Assembly (NCBI RefSeq): GCF_049306965.1
Contig: NC_133176.1
Location: 41,476,001 to 41,540,000 of the forward strand
DNA: 64,000 bases
Reading direction: 5' to 3'
From: Danio rerio
Lineage: Eukaryota; Chordata; Actinopteri; Cypriniformes; Danionidae
Under the pieces are notes generated by a model. The model ran no database searches. It saw nothing but the letters and a program-made list of their open reading frames with translations, and was not told where the DNA came from. Below, piece by piece: positions 1 through 12,313 of the stretch. The position numbers and the translations under genes were made by a program. Within the stretch, counting starts at the first letter, position 1, and each line of letters opens with the position of its first letter.

Positions 1-725
1 CTGTTTTTAGTGTTGGTTTGCAGTAGTCAGCTGGGAAATAAAACCCCCGATGGCAGCTTTATCTCCACCACAGTAGCACTAATCCTCTCTCGGAGATATG
101 CATTAAGCCTTTTTATGTGACTCCCTCCAAGGGCCTCCACATCTCGGTCTACTGTATTAGACGTCTTGTTATTCTAGTCTTTAATGGCCTTTTGGATGCT
201 CTCTCTGAGTTTCTAACATGACAGCTTTTCTCATATGAATCTGACATAGAGTTGCACAATGTCACGGCACCTGCTTCTTGGCATTCTGTAGGAGGAGCTT
301 GGGAATTTTTAGACCTGCTTTGCTTTAAATACGGACTGGAAATCTGAGGTCAATGAACTCTGACAAGCAATTTCCCTCAGCTTTGCCTAAGGGCAGAAGC
401 ATTTCATGAATCATTAAAAACTACTTACGTTTATTAGGCCTATGATGGTATCATATTTTCCGGTTTTGATAAGTGCTGAATCTTTCAGCATGGTGTATGG
501 CGTTATCAGGATACTAACATTGTTTAAGAAATACTCTCATCAAGAACAAATAAAAAAGTTTTTTTTTTTTTTTTAACAGATGTAATAACAAAAAAAAAAC
601 AACTACTTTTTGTTTATTCTTTAATGTATATAAATGTTTAACATAAACTCAAAAACTTCAAATGTTGCAAAAGTTTACATGTACTCTTTACAATAAACTC
701 TCGTAAGTGATTTTAGGAGATCTTC
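1..725. other. Non-coding upstream sequence, partly complex
   Basis: No coding exon or recognised transposon was found here. About the first 420 bases are mixed-composition, non-repetitive sequence rich in short CT and AT words, unlike the AT-rich repeats that follow; this is the texture expected of a conserved noncoding element or distal enhancer, but it cannot be tested from one sequence. From about 550 to 600 there are poly-T and poly-A runs. An exon of fbxo8, which I recall lying head-to-head with CEP44 in mammals, was sought on the minus strand and not seen. Confidence 0.35.
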
Positions 726-734
726 AACAGTGGG

Positions 735-1110
735 AAACAGCTAGATTAGATTAGATTTAACTTTATTGTCATTATACATGTACAAGTACAAGGCATGAAA
801 TGCAGTTTAAGTCTAACCAGGAGTGCAATAGCAGCTGCTATATATAGGTATAAGCTATAAAGTGCAATTATAAAAAAATAATAATAATAAAATAAAAATA
901 AAAAAACTATGGTGATATTTACAGATGGATGCACTATAAACATTATATACAGGTTATATTAACTATTAACAGAGATTTACAATAGATGAAAATATGTACA
1001 GGTTGATAATAATCAGAGGTATGCGGGCAGATATGAACATAATTACAAATGTATATGTCCAGAGGGTATGTACAACTTAAGAAGAATTAGTGCAAAGTTG
1101 TGCGATGAGG
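735..1110 (-). repeat. Interspersed repeat resembling a teleost LINE 3' tail
   Basis: The left part reads TTTAACTTTATTGTCATTAT, the reverse complement of an ATAATGACAATAAAGTTAAA tail, and is followed by ATGTACAAGTACAAGGCATG and AATGCAGTTTAAGTCTAACC. These phrases are typical of the 3' end of a widespread fish non-LTR retrotransposon, giving minus orientation. A low-complexity AATAAT stretch interrupts it near 870-900. No reverse transcriptase coding remains. A related tail is present in the opposite orientation near 43310-43425. The family name is not certain. Confidence 0.5.
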
Positions 1111-1442
1111 ACGAGCAAAGTTTGCTAACCAATCATGTATGTATGTAAAAGTATGAAACAAACTGAATTATTAGTTATTATTTTAATTAAAACTTGTTTG
1201 ATTTTAATGAGTTAATCAAGAAAACATTAACAGCACCTATGATTAATGTTTTCACTCTCAGTTTAGCTTTTATAATTAATGTTAATTGGGATGTACTGTA
1301 AAGCGTAAACAAATAAAGAATCAGAACATTTCAATCAATATTTTGGGCATGTCATACGCCAGATTAGCATCTTGAAAAAAAAAAAGTAGTCCATGAAGAC
1401 TTTAAGCATTTGATGCTGTTATAAACACCATTTCTAATACCA

Positions 1443-2030
1443 TAATCTGAATGTTATGAAAAGGACTTCTGAAAGGTGAAAAAATAAACAAGTATTGACT
1501 TTATTTTGAAGTGCCACAATAACAGTATCATTAATGTTCATTATTATGATATACTAATTTTATTAAATATGCACATGCCTTACTAGTACTATAGTTATAC
1601 TATGAACATCTATGTTATTCATATTATTATTATTAAATATCAGGAATTTCTTCATCTAATTAGTGTTTCTATTAAAAAAGAACGTAAACAGAACTGGCAA
1701 CTCTATTTATGTTATTATCATGCCACTCTTGTTAATACAACAACCAGAATATTCTTAAAAGGACTTCTAAAAGGTGAAATAATAAACAAGTATTGGCTTT
1801 ATTTTGAAGTGCCATGAACACAATACCATCATTGTTCATTATTATGATATACTAATATTATTAAATATGCATATGCCTTAAGATTATCATAGTTACATTA
1901 CAAACATCTATATTATTATTATTATTATTATTAGATACTAATGATTCCATCATCTAATTAGTATTTCTATTAAAAGAGAAAGTAACTCTAAATATGTCAC
2001 TATCATGTAACTCTTGTCAAACTGTTTACA
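1443..2030. repeat. Direct tandem duplication, two ~299-bp units
   Basis: AAAAGGACTTCT followed by AAGGTGAAA occurs at about 1458 and again at 1757. From there the two blocks stay alignable for nearly 300 bases: TTTATTTTGAAGTGCCA, TGTTCATTATTATGATATAC, ATCATCTAATTAGT-like and CATG(C/T)(C/A)ACTCTTGT segments appear in the same order in both. The units differ by scattered substitutions and a short ATT microsatellite expansion in the second unit, so the duplication is old. No coding potential is apparent. Confidence 0.75.
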
Positions 2031-2389
2031 GTAAATTGGGACAAGCTGGAAAGAACGGCATTACAAGACTGTCACTGCTGACAACTGTTTACAGTATCTG
2101 ACAATTATATTAGCCTGATAACGCAAAACGTATTATAACTCTGACCCAGTTTGCATTGCAGTAGCCTTTATGATTTCTGTCCTAACAAAGAAGAACTCGT
2201 CTTACATATTACATAACTACAAAACAAGTTAGCACGAGCTCCGCTTTGTTTTACACTAAATAAATGTGTATTTTTTAGAGATGTACTTTATCAAACTTTT
2301 AAGTTCGACGACTGACACACAAATCGAGGTACATTTTTAAGAAATAAGTCCTCCATCATGTTTGGCTGAAGCACAAATCCCGCCTCGCC

Positions 2390-2830
2390 CTAACACTATT
2401 GGCTAGAATGCCGATTTGACACATTAACTCGCCCTCCGATTGGCTGTCGCGCAAAGTGACGCATCGAAATCTTCTGTTTTTATTTTCGCAGCGTCAATCG
2501 CTCAAAGCAGCGCCACCCACCTCTGTGTGTATGAAATACTTCTACCGCCGCCGCGACGAAATGACTCGCTGGTCTGCCACAGTCTCGCGGGTGAAATTAT
2601 CTCAGTCCTTTAACCGGAGCCCAGTACAGCCATCGTGACAGCTCCAACGCTGCAGGTCGAGGGTGAGACAGTCCTGTGACTCTATCATTCATCAGTACAG
2701 TCGCTCCTCCTGCCTCTCTCTCCGCCTCCTCGAACACTCTGGCCAGACTGACGTTTCTTGTTATTGGTGGAAGTGACGCAAATCGCGTAAAGTAAATTGA
2801 GCACGAGTACACTCAGTTGCACTTTCGTTA
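2390..2830 (+). promoter_or_regulatory. cep44 promoter and probable non-coding first exon
   Basis: This is the most GC- and CpG-rich stretch near the gene. Inverted CCAAT boxes (ATTGG) lie at 2398-2402, 2439-2443 and 2763-2767; the first two are 41 bases apart. CRE-like TGACGCA words occur near 2457 and 2774. Multiple spaced CCAAT boxes bound by NF-Y are common in TATA-less promoters of cell-cycle and centrosome genes, which suits cep44. A consensus donor (GG/GTGAGA) at 2663 could end a 5' UTR exon, and a pyrimidine-rich acceptor ending at 3754 could start the ATG-bearing exon. The promoter assignment follows from position and motifs; the exon ends are inference. Confidence 0.5.
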
Positions 2831-2909
2831 AAAACTTTTTTTCTTTTTGTCGTCTTGGTCAAGTTCGTGTGGTTATTTGATGTGAAACATAGTCCTTAGT
2901 CTTTGTAAT

Positions 2910-3115
2910 AAATATTCATTCATTCATATGTTAATTTTTTTGGCTCAGTTCCTTTTTTAATCAGGGGTCGCCACTTAAAAATCGCCACCTTATCCAGCAT
3001 TTGTTTTACACAGCGGATGCCCTTCCAGCTGCAACCCATCACTGGGAAACACCATACACTGTCATTCACACACATACACTAAGGACAATTTAGCTTATCC
3101 AGTTCACCTGACTTG
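2910..3115 (-). repeat. DANA-type SINE fragment, 5' truncated
   Basis: The CATTCATTCAT tail, the AATCAGGGGTCGCCAC segment, TTATCCAGCATTTGTTTTAC, CAGCGGATGCCCTTCCAGC and the ACACACATACACTAAGGACA region match the 3' half of the other DANA-like copies in this window. The tRNA-like head is missing, so this is a truncated insertion between the cep44 promoter and the first coding exon. Confidence 0.8.
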
Positions 3116-3218
3116 TAGGTGTAATAAATGTACAAAGTAATATTAAAATAATTTAATAATGTAAGTCATTTAACATGTATTTATTTGGTTGTTTAAATGT
3201 TATTTTTTTGGTAAATTT

Positions 3219-3275
3219 TATTATTATTATTATTATTATTAATAATAATAATATTAAATGTATTTTGTTTATTTA

Positions 3276-3352
<77 letters not shown>

Positions 3353-3374
3353 TAATAAACAAATGTGTGATTGA

Positions 3375-3445
<71 letters not shown>

Positions 3446-3450
3446 ATAGA
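3219..3450. repeat. Compound microsatellite (ATT)n, (TA)n, (AAAT)n
   Basis: An ATT/AAT array (about 3219-3255) is followed by TATTT repeats, an uninterrupted TA array (about 3285-3348) and AAAT tetranucleotides (about 3378-3447). All three lie in the 5' flank or first intron of cep44. Confidence 0.95.
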
Positions 3451-3854
3451 ATACTTCGCTTAATTAAGTTCGTCAACCAGTTCATGAGACTAGCACTAAC
3501 AAATTATGTATCTTTTTGTATTTTGGACAGAACCTAACAACCTAACAACCAGACATGAATGTGCAGAAGCGAAACTGTGGGTGATTTTTGTATCCACTGC
3601 ATAGAAACCAATAACAACAATCTTGAATCCTTTAGCGGCAAAAACAAAAGGAAGGGATTAGCAATAACTCCGTTACTAATATTTAGCCTTCGGTAAGAGT
3701 TTTGGTTTTCCAAACGTTAATATAACAACCGTTTTTAATGATTTACCTTTGTAGACAAAGGGTAACACACACGTTGCTTATGAATGATGAATTGACATCG
3801 CTGTATGCATCTAAACTTGTTAATAACAATGTAACTCTTGATGAAATGACAGAG

Positions 3855-6800
3855 ATGGCCACTGGTGACCTGAAGGGATGTCTCAGAAAACTGGAAGCGT
3901 CTCTTCGGTCTCTGAAGTATCCCAGAGATGTGGATTATCAAAGGTATGGAGTATCAATGTTAAAAGAATAGTGTAGTTCAAAAATAACTCGTTATTTACT
4001 CAGGTTTTTGTTGTTGAATCTAGATTAACTGTCTGTCTTCGAAACACTAAATCATTTATTTTGGGAATGTACTTGCGGTAAAGTGTTTTGTATTTCCACA
4101 AAAACTACTCTTTGGTAACTCTCTGAACTTAAATCCTTCTCATTGTAAATTTATTATTAATTTCTTGCTTTTTCAGGCTAAATGTTACATCCATAAATGA
4201 AGTAATTTTTTGAAGAAACACCCTTATTATTTTCAGAAATTCTTTATAGAACTCTAATAATTAATTTGCATGTAAAACCCTTTCTTGGTGTAAATCATGT
4301 AAACTTTATTTATGTAACTTTTTTTTATCTATTTGTTCTTATGGTATCTTTGTAAGTGTTCTTTCTTGCATACTAAGAAAAAAAAACTTCTGTCTTCAGT
4401 TTATTTGTTCAGAAAAACTCAAATGAAAATGTTATGCAGAGTGTCAGTTGTAGTAACCATTTAATTAAATTTGTACAGAAAATAAATGTTGATAGTGGCT
4501 GAGACTGTAAGTAATTCAGTTATATTATAATACACAGACCAAAAGACATGAGTAAAAATGAGATTTTGGAAACACATCAACTAAATTGATATGATTTTAA
4601 ATACACACTAAAGCATATTAAATGTAAGTGTCTACTTTAATGTTTATTATATAATGCTCCATTGTCATTCAACATAACTTATATTTATTTTCTTAATATT
4701 TTTTTATTAATAGTATATTGATTCATTAATATTGATAGTTGGTATTAATTAAGGCTGCACAATATTTAAAAAATCTGAGATTACAATATTTTGTTTTTCT
4801 GTGATATTTATTGCGATTATGCGATATGATTATAATTATTTCACCAGATGACTTGAATAGCTCAATTTGGAAAGAACTCATACATTTATATTGATTGGAA
4901 GACTTTTGAAGGCCAGATAATCTGCATACATTTTTGGTGGGTCTAACTGTATTCAAAAATACGTTGAATATTCAAATGAAAGCAAATAAAACAGTAAATT
5001 CTTCATTGTATAAAAGTTAAATGCAATACATTTTTATTGTTTTAATTTTTTGTACACAAATTAATTAAAATCTTTAAAAACAAATCAAAAAAGCACTCGT
5101 TTAAGGTTAAACTTTACAATCACTCAACAGGATGGTTCCTGGTAAGCTATTATTCCAATCAAATTTCCTGAGGGATGAATAAACTGAAGCTGAACTTGAC
5201 ACTGTGGATTGATGTGACTATTGTGAATGATCACATTGCGATATCGATGCTGAAATGATATATTGTGCAGCCCTAGTGTTTATTCGATATTAGTTTATTA
5301 ATTATATTTTAATTGTATAATATAAAATAAAATAAAAACTTATTCTGACCTGTACATATTAAAATACAGTTGAAGTCAGAATTATCAGCCCCCCTGAATT
5401 TTTAGACCGCTTGTTTATTTTTTCCCCAATTTATGTTTAACGGAGAGCAGATTTTTTTCAACACATTTCTAAACATAATAGTTTTAATAACTCATCTCTA
5501 ATAACTGATTTATTTTATCTTTGCCATGATGACAGTAAATAATATTTTACTGGATATTTTTCAAGACACTTCTATACAGCTTAAAGTGACATTTAAAGGC
5601 TTAACTTGGTTATTTAGGTTAACTAGGCAGGTTAGGGTAATTAGGCAAGTTATTTTATAGCAATGGTTTGTTCTGTAAATTATCTAGAAACAATATAGCC
5701 TAAAGGGGCTAATAATTTTGTCCCTAAAATGGTGTTTAAAAAATTTAAAACTGCTTTTATTCTAGTCGACATAAAACAAATAAGACTTTCTCCAGAAGAA
5801 AAAATATTATCAGACATACTGTGAAAATTTCCTTGCTCTGTTAAACATCATTTGGAAAATAATTAAAAAAGAAGAAAAAAATTTGAAGGGGGCTAATTGT
5901 TCTGACTTTAACTGTATGTAAACAAATATGTTATCATATAAAATGAACTGTCTTTTAAATGGTTGATTTTTTAATTTATTTTTTATTTTTTGCTGATATA
6001 TAAATATCATTTTATAAGGCATTTTGTGGCTGTTCTGTGATCCTTAAATATTGGGTTTTAATATGTCATCAAATGATTCTTGTTCTAAGTGTACTTTGCA
6101 CTATTTTATGGTGTATAAACTAGAGTTTAATTAGACAATTTAGTGGATATCATATTTAAATACTGGTATAAGTGCACAATATTTATGAGTTCTCATTCAT
6201 TCATTCATTCATTCATTTTCTTGTCGGCTTAGTCCCTTTATTAATCTGGGGTCGCCACAGTGGAATGAACCGCCAACTTATCCAGCAAGTTTTCATGCAG
6301 CGGATGCCCTTCCAGCCGCAGCCCATCTCTGGGAAACATCCACACACACATTCACAAACACACTCATACACTACGGACAATTTAGCCTACCCAATTCACC
6401 TGTACCGCATGTCTTTGGACTGTGGGGGAAACCGAAGCACCCGGAGATAACCCACGCGAAGGCAGGAAGAACATGCAAACTCCACACAGAAACGCCATCT
6501 GAGCCGAGGTTTGAACCAGCGACCCAGAGACCTTCTTGCTGTGAGGCGACAGCACTACCTACTGCACCACTGCCTCGCTCATTTATGAGTTCTCTGAATA
6601 AAAAAGTAATTAAACAGGACATGTTGTAATGTATGGGGGAAAATGAAGTTGGATGAGTTGTTGCTGTTGTTATTATTATTGCTGTTGCTGTTGTGTATTA
6701 TTATAAAAACATTTTCTCATTTATCTAAACATTCACAAATGCTTCTACTGAACCATTCTAAGAATTATTACTGTATTAAATAATAGTAAAATGTAGTTTC

Positions 6801-9800
6801 CAAATAATTTAACATGGAACAATAAAGCATACATTCTGAGCAAAAGATTTTCCTAAATCATTTTCATAATCATGACCCTGATCACACCCATGCCAAAAGA
6901 CTGGAAGTGGAAATTTGCAAAGTACACTATGGCTGAGTGAGCAATTTATTAATGTTTATACTTGTTTTACATGCATGTTAGCACATAAAAATGTATATTT
7001 GCTTTGAATAATATCCATTAACTATACATACATGGAACAATTAGTGTCCTTTTTCTGTATGTTGACTATCTAGCAGATGCTTTTATCCACATTAAATTAA
7101 AGGTATACGTTTCATCAGTCAATGTTTTTAATCAGTTCTATTTTTTCTGTAACCTCAAATGTCAATATAAAAGAACATAATCTTGTTAAATGTGGCCACA
7201 GAGACAAATCCTAGATTTGTAGATACAAATCTCCACTTCCCAGGGCTTTACAAATCCATCATCTGAATGATTATTTCATATGCGGTCAGCAGAGATGATA
7301 TAATATATGCAAGATGTAATCCATTAGACATTGACGTTCCCTAATTCCACCATTCATTTTTTATTTTTTTGGCCTTGACTTTGAAACATCTTGACTCAAA
7401 TAAACATCCCAAAATAAGACTCTGTCAGTGTTTCATGTCCCGTATTTTGTTTTGAAGTTTGGAAAGTTGAAGACTTGTCCGGAGCCTCCCCAGCGCTCCG
7501 CTATTTTGTAAACAGGCTTTACAAAAACCAGCTCCGTTCCTCCACCAAGACCCCAAGCTGCACATCAGATGCTCAGCTCAGAGGTTTTGATGTGAGATGC
7601 ATCAAACACAGAATGCTCCTCAGAAAGACAGATCTATTTTGGCTTGTGTATGCTGGAAAGATGACTTAATTTGCCTCCAGCACGACACTCAAAATGGCTT
7701 GCAGACAGCTTTTATTTTTCAAGTGCTGCCACTCTTTTAAACATTATATTTGATTTAAAACCTCGATTTGATGTTGATTTTATGATGACGTTTTATGAAT
7801 TGTTTGTCATTACAAGTCCTTTATAATTTAATATTGTGGTTTCCTCTTCCAGATTGGCTGTTGGAGATCCATCAGCGTGTCTTCCTATTGTAAGCTTTGC
7901 CTTCACGTCCTTTTCCCCCTCACTCACAGAGTACCTGGTCGATTTTGGCGTGGAACTAACCGGAATGAATGATTTGCGATTTATTGAGAATGTGTACAAG
8001 GTGATTATCATTCATCATATTTTTATATAGCTTATTAAATATTATATATTTTGATGTAGCTTAGTATTTATTTATTGTTTTATTTATTTATTTATCTCTG
8101 CACGTAGTTTGTAAAGCTTTTTAAAGGGATAGTTTTTGGAAATTTACTACATTTCTAATTGACTAAAAATCACAATTTACTTAAGTGGTTCCAAAACTTT
8201 CTATTGTTGAACACTAAAGAAGATATTTTGAAGAATGCGGAAAACATGTAACTTTTTACTTCCATAGTAGGAAAAATACTGTGGGAATCAATGGTTGCAA
8301 GGTTCTAGCTGTCTTCAATATATACAGTTGAAGTCAGAATTATCAGTACCCCTGAATTATTAGCGCCCCTATTTATTTTTCTCCCAATTTCTGTTTAACG
8401 GTGAGAAGATATTTTCAACACATTTCTAAACATAGTTTTAAGGACTAATTTCTAATAAGTGATTTATTTTATCTTTGCCATGCTGACAGTAAATAATATT
8501 TTACTAGATGTTTTTCAAGACACTTCTATACAGCTTCTGTACAGCAAGTGACATTTAAAGGCTTAACTAGGTAATTAGGTTAACTAGGCAGGTTAGGGTA
8601 ATTAGGCAAGTTATTTTATAATGATGGTTTGTTCTGTAGTCTATCAGAAAAAAAACGTAGCTTATAAAGGGGGTAATAATTTTAATCTTAAAATGTTTTT
8701 TTTAATTTTTATTTTTATTAAAAACTGCTTTTATTTTAGCTGAAATAAAACAAATAAGACTTTCTCCAGAAGAAAAAATATTATCAGACATACTTTGAAA
8801 ATTTCCTTGCTCTGTTTAACATCATTTAATGAATATTTAAAAGAGAAAAAAAAAATTCAAAGGGGGCCTAATAATTATGACTTCCACTGTATGTTTATGT
8901 TTAACATGCAATGAAGCAGTACTTCAAGAGATTCATTCAAAATGCTGATTCATTTATTATATGCCAAACCATACCATTAAAATATTTATTGATTTCATTA
9001 ATGATAAAATTTAAGTCCACTAAAGCATTTTTAGTTTAGCTGCCTATTCGGGTAACTTTTAAACTATTATATTTTAACTATTTCTATAAAAAGAATCAGG
9101 GTTCTTAATTTATCATGAATCATGTAACCCTACTGTATACATTTCTATTTTTTTTTCCCTGGAGAATGTGAAAGAAGGCATTTTGAGGAATGTTGGTGCA
9201 GTCTGAGAAATAAGTTCATAACAGAAAAAAACAAAAACAAAAAAACTGGCAGCTCATTACCAGGTTTTCACATTGGATTTAATGTGACCAAAATCAACCC
9301 AGACAATTTATCATTTTATTCTAAATTTATTATTTTATTCTAAAAGTGTCAAAAACATTTATTTTGTTGAACAGTAGATTTACATTTTAAACATCACATT
9401 TCAGAGCAGAGATCAAGGTCTCATAAAACAATTTAAAAGTGTGAATCAACCAAAAAACAAACAAACAAACAAAAAAAAAAAAAACACCCTGGAAATATTA
9501 CAGCAAAGTATAGTCATACAATTAACTTTTTTAAATTTAATCCAACCTTTTGGTGACCATTGGCATCTACTGTATAGTAAAAAAAAGTTTTTATAAACAA
9601 CATATAACCTTTATGAATTAATAATGACCCAAGTGTAATTTGTGAATCATTCCTTTAAAATACATTCATTCCATTCATGTTTTAGCATTTAGGCTAGTTT
9701 CTGGATAGTATATTTTTATTTAAAATCAACAACAGATCTTTATTAACATGCTTGACATCACAGCCCACTTTAATTTTGACTTTTTTAAACTGTTTGCAGT

Positions 9801-12224
9801 TTCTTTTAAGAGCTAGTGGTTTTAATGAGTTGGTTATTTTAAATGGATCAAAGTGCTTACAGTTGCCTTTTCCCAGTTATGAGGACACAGTTCATTTTTA
9901 GGGTCAAACTCTAAAGGCTTTTTAACTCCGAACAAGCCATTAATACTGTTTTTCACTCCCTCTTTGAAGAGGTTGATTAATATAAGCCTTATTTATTGGC
10001 ATTGTCTCGAATCTGGCAGGGTTTAATGACTCGGTTTTCACTTATTCCAAAATTGTTTCAGTTTCTTTCTTTTGTTGAACATAAAGAAGATATTTCAAAG
10101 TATGTTAGAAACATGCAGCCATTGACTTCTATTGCATTTTTTTTCTACTATGGATGTCAATATTTACCCGTTTCCAACATAATTAAAAAAAATTACTTTT
10201 ATTGTAAAATAGATGGTGAGTAAATGTTATTTTGGGGTGAACTACCCCTTTACCCCTAAAATCAGAACCGCAGGTCCTCTCTGTGAAGGTCTGTGATTTG
10301 GAGCATCTGTAGCTCTGAAGCAAAGCATTCAGATGTTCAACTGGCAGCTCTTCACCAGCAAATCCTGAGTAATTACTATTCTCCACTCGCATCGCTCTCC
10401 TGCAGTGAGTGAATAAAAGAAGAAGGCTTGTTTTCATGCTGGTCCAAGTCGTCTGATCTCAGATTAACTCAAAACTGATTCTGTACGTTCAGCCATGGGA
10501 CTGACTGAAGCGCTGCTCTGTCTTTCAGCACTTCCTCCTGTTCGCTGACCTTTTGTGCAGCTCTTAAAGTTCTGGCCTTCATCCCAGTATCATCTGAGGC
10601 TCACGTAAAATATTCAGGGGGGAATTAGTGGTCCCTTTAGATTACCTTCAGGGCCTTGGTGGCATTTGCTAAAAATTAGAGACGCTGTAACAGGAAAGTA
10701 GTGTTTAGCAATTCAATCATTTTTTTTCCAGTCGTCGTTTTTTCCTTCGTGCTACAGTACATCTCACTGTTTACATTTGCGTATTCCTGTGATTAGTCTT
10801 AGTGGCTCCTCTGGAATTCCAAAAAGTCTACAAATCTTTTTTTTTTTTTCTTCTTCTTCTTTTTTTTTTTTTTTTTTTTTGTTTGGGATTTTAATCCACT
10901 TAGAGGATCATTTCCTTCCAGTTCCTTTAATGCGTTAAACCTCTCAAGTTGTAATATTTATTTTAAATCACTGTGTTTTGTTGTATCTGTGTTTTGATGA
11001 GAAAATCCCTTCAAATGTAGGTCTTGCGGGATGTTTTCAGCTATAAACCACTGTTGACCAAACAGCAGTTCCTTCAGTTTGGGTTTGCAGAGAGGAAAGT
11101 GAGCATTCTCTGTGATGTCATTGGCCTTGTTCTCAGCAAACACAAAGAACTCACTAAAAATAGCAAGGTATCGCTGATTTACCCTCATACAGTTTTTTTT
11201 TCTCGTATAGAGATATGGTTGTATTTCAGTTATTCACAGGTACTAGAAACATTTATTTATGTTTTTTTTTTTATTTTTTTTTTTTTTAAGTTTATAGTAT
11301 ATACACACACATACATATATTCTCACAGCGTTAATAAATATTATACAGTATGTAGACTTTAGCTGATCTCAAAATGATAAATTATTTTCGCACTTTGTAT
11401 AGTAATGTTTTTATAAATCATTTACAATTAATTAGTTTATTTATAATATGTTCAATATATTTATGCAAACTATTATAGTAATTCAATATAACACATTAAT
11501 TGGTTCAATAATATTGTGATATGCAAACAATTGTTAGCATATTAAATATATTTATATAAACTAGTAATTTAATTTACACATACAGTTAAGGTCAGAATTA
11601 TTAGCCCCCCTGTTTTTTCCCCAATTTCTGTTTGACAAAGAGAAGATTTTTTTTCAACACATTTCTAAACATAATAGTTTTAATAACTCCTTTCTAATAA
11701 CTAATATCTAATAACTGTATAATTGTTGTATAATGGTTTGTTTTGTAGCAAATCTAAAAAGATATATAGCCTAAAGGGGCTAATAATTTTGACCTTAATT
11801 TTTTTTATTTTTTTTTTTTATTAAAACTGCTTTCATTCTTGCTGAAATAAAACACGACTTTCTCCAGATGAAAAAAATATTATCAGACATAATGTGAATA
11901 TTCTCTTGCTCTGTTAAACAAAATTTAGGAAATATTTAAAAAAGAAAAAAAATCAATAATATTAATTTTGACTTCAACTGTATATTGTTTTTACTTATCT
12001 TATTTTTATATTTTTGAAAATAATTGTTAGCAAATTAAACGTTGGCCAGGATTTTGTTATTTATATTTTTATGTTTTTCATATTGTAATTGAATATTGTC
12101 TTACAGCATCTGAGTAAGCCAAAGAAAAGGCCTGTATTGAAGAGCTGTGTTAAAAATGAAATTCCCTCTGATGACAGTAACTCACAGGAATTAACAGCCC
12201 TGATGGTAAGTTTTCATGTTTTTT

Positions 12225-12313
<89 letters not shown>

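Noticed and set aside
2597-2812. Possible divergent gene on the minus strand at the cep44 promoter
   Set aside because: The 71-codon frame is not fbxo8 and shows no domain; it is likely a by-product of the GC-rich promoter.
3738-3854. N-terminal extension of Cep44 upstream of MATGDLK
   Set aside because: The 39 extra codons do not match human CEP44, and a good splice acceptor at 3753-3754 shows that most of this frame is UTR and part is intron.
6181-6225. CRISPR-like short repeats (ATTC)n
   Set aside because: These are the tetranucleotide tail of a SINE without spacers.
6172-6622. Open frames on both strands around 6172-6622
   Set aside because: They are readings of a DANA-type SINE; identical peptides recur at other SINE copies.
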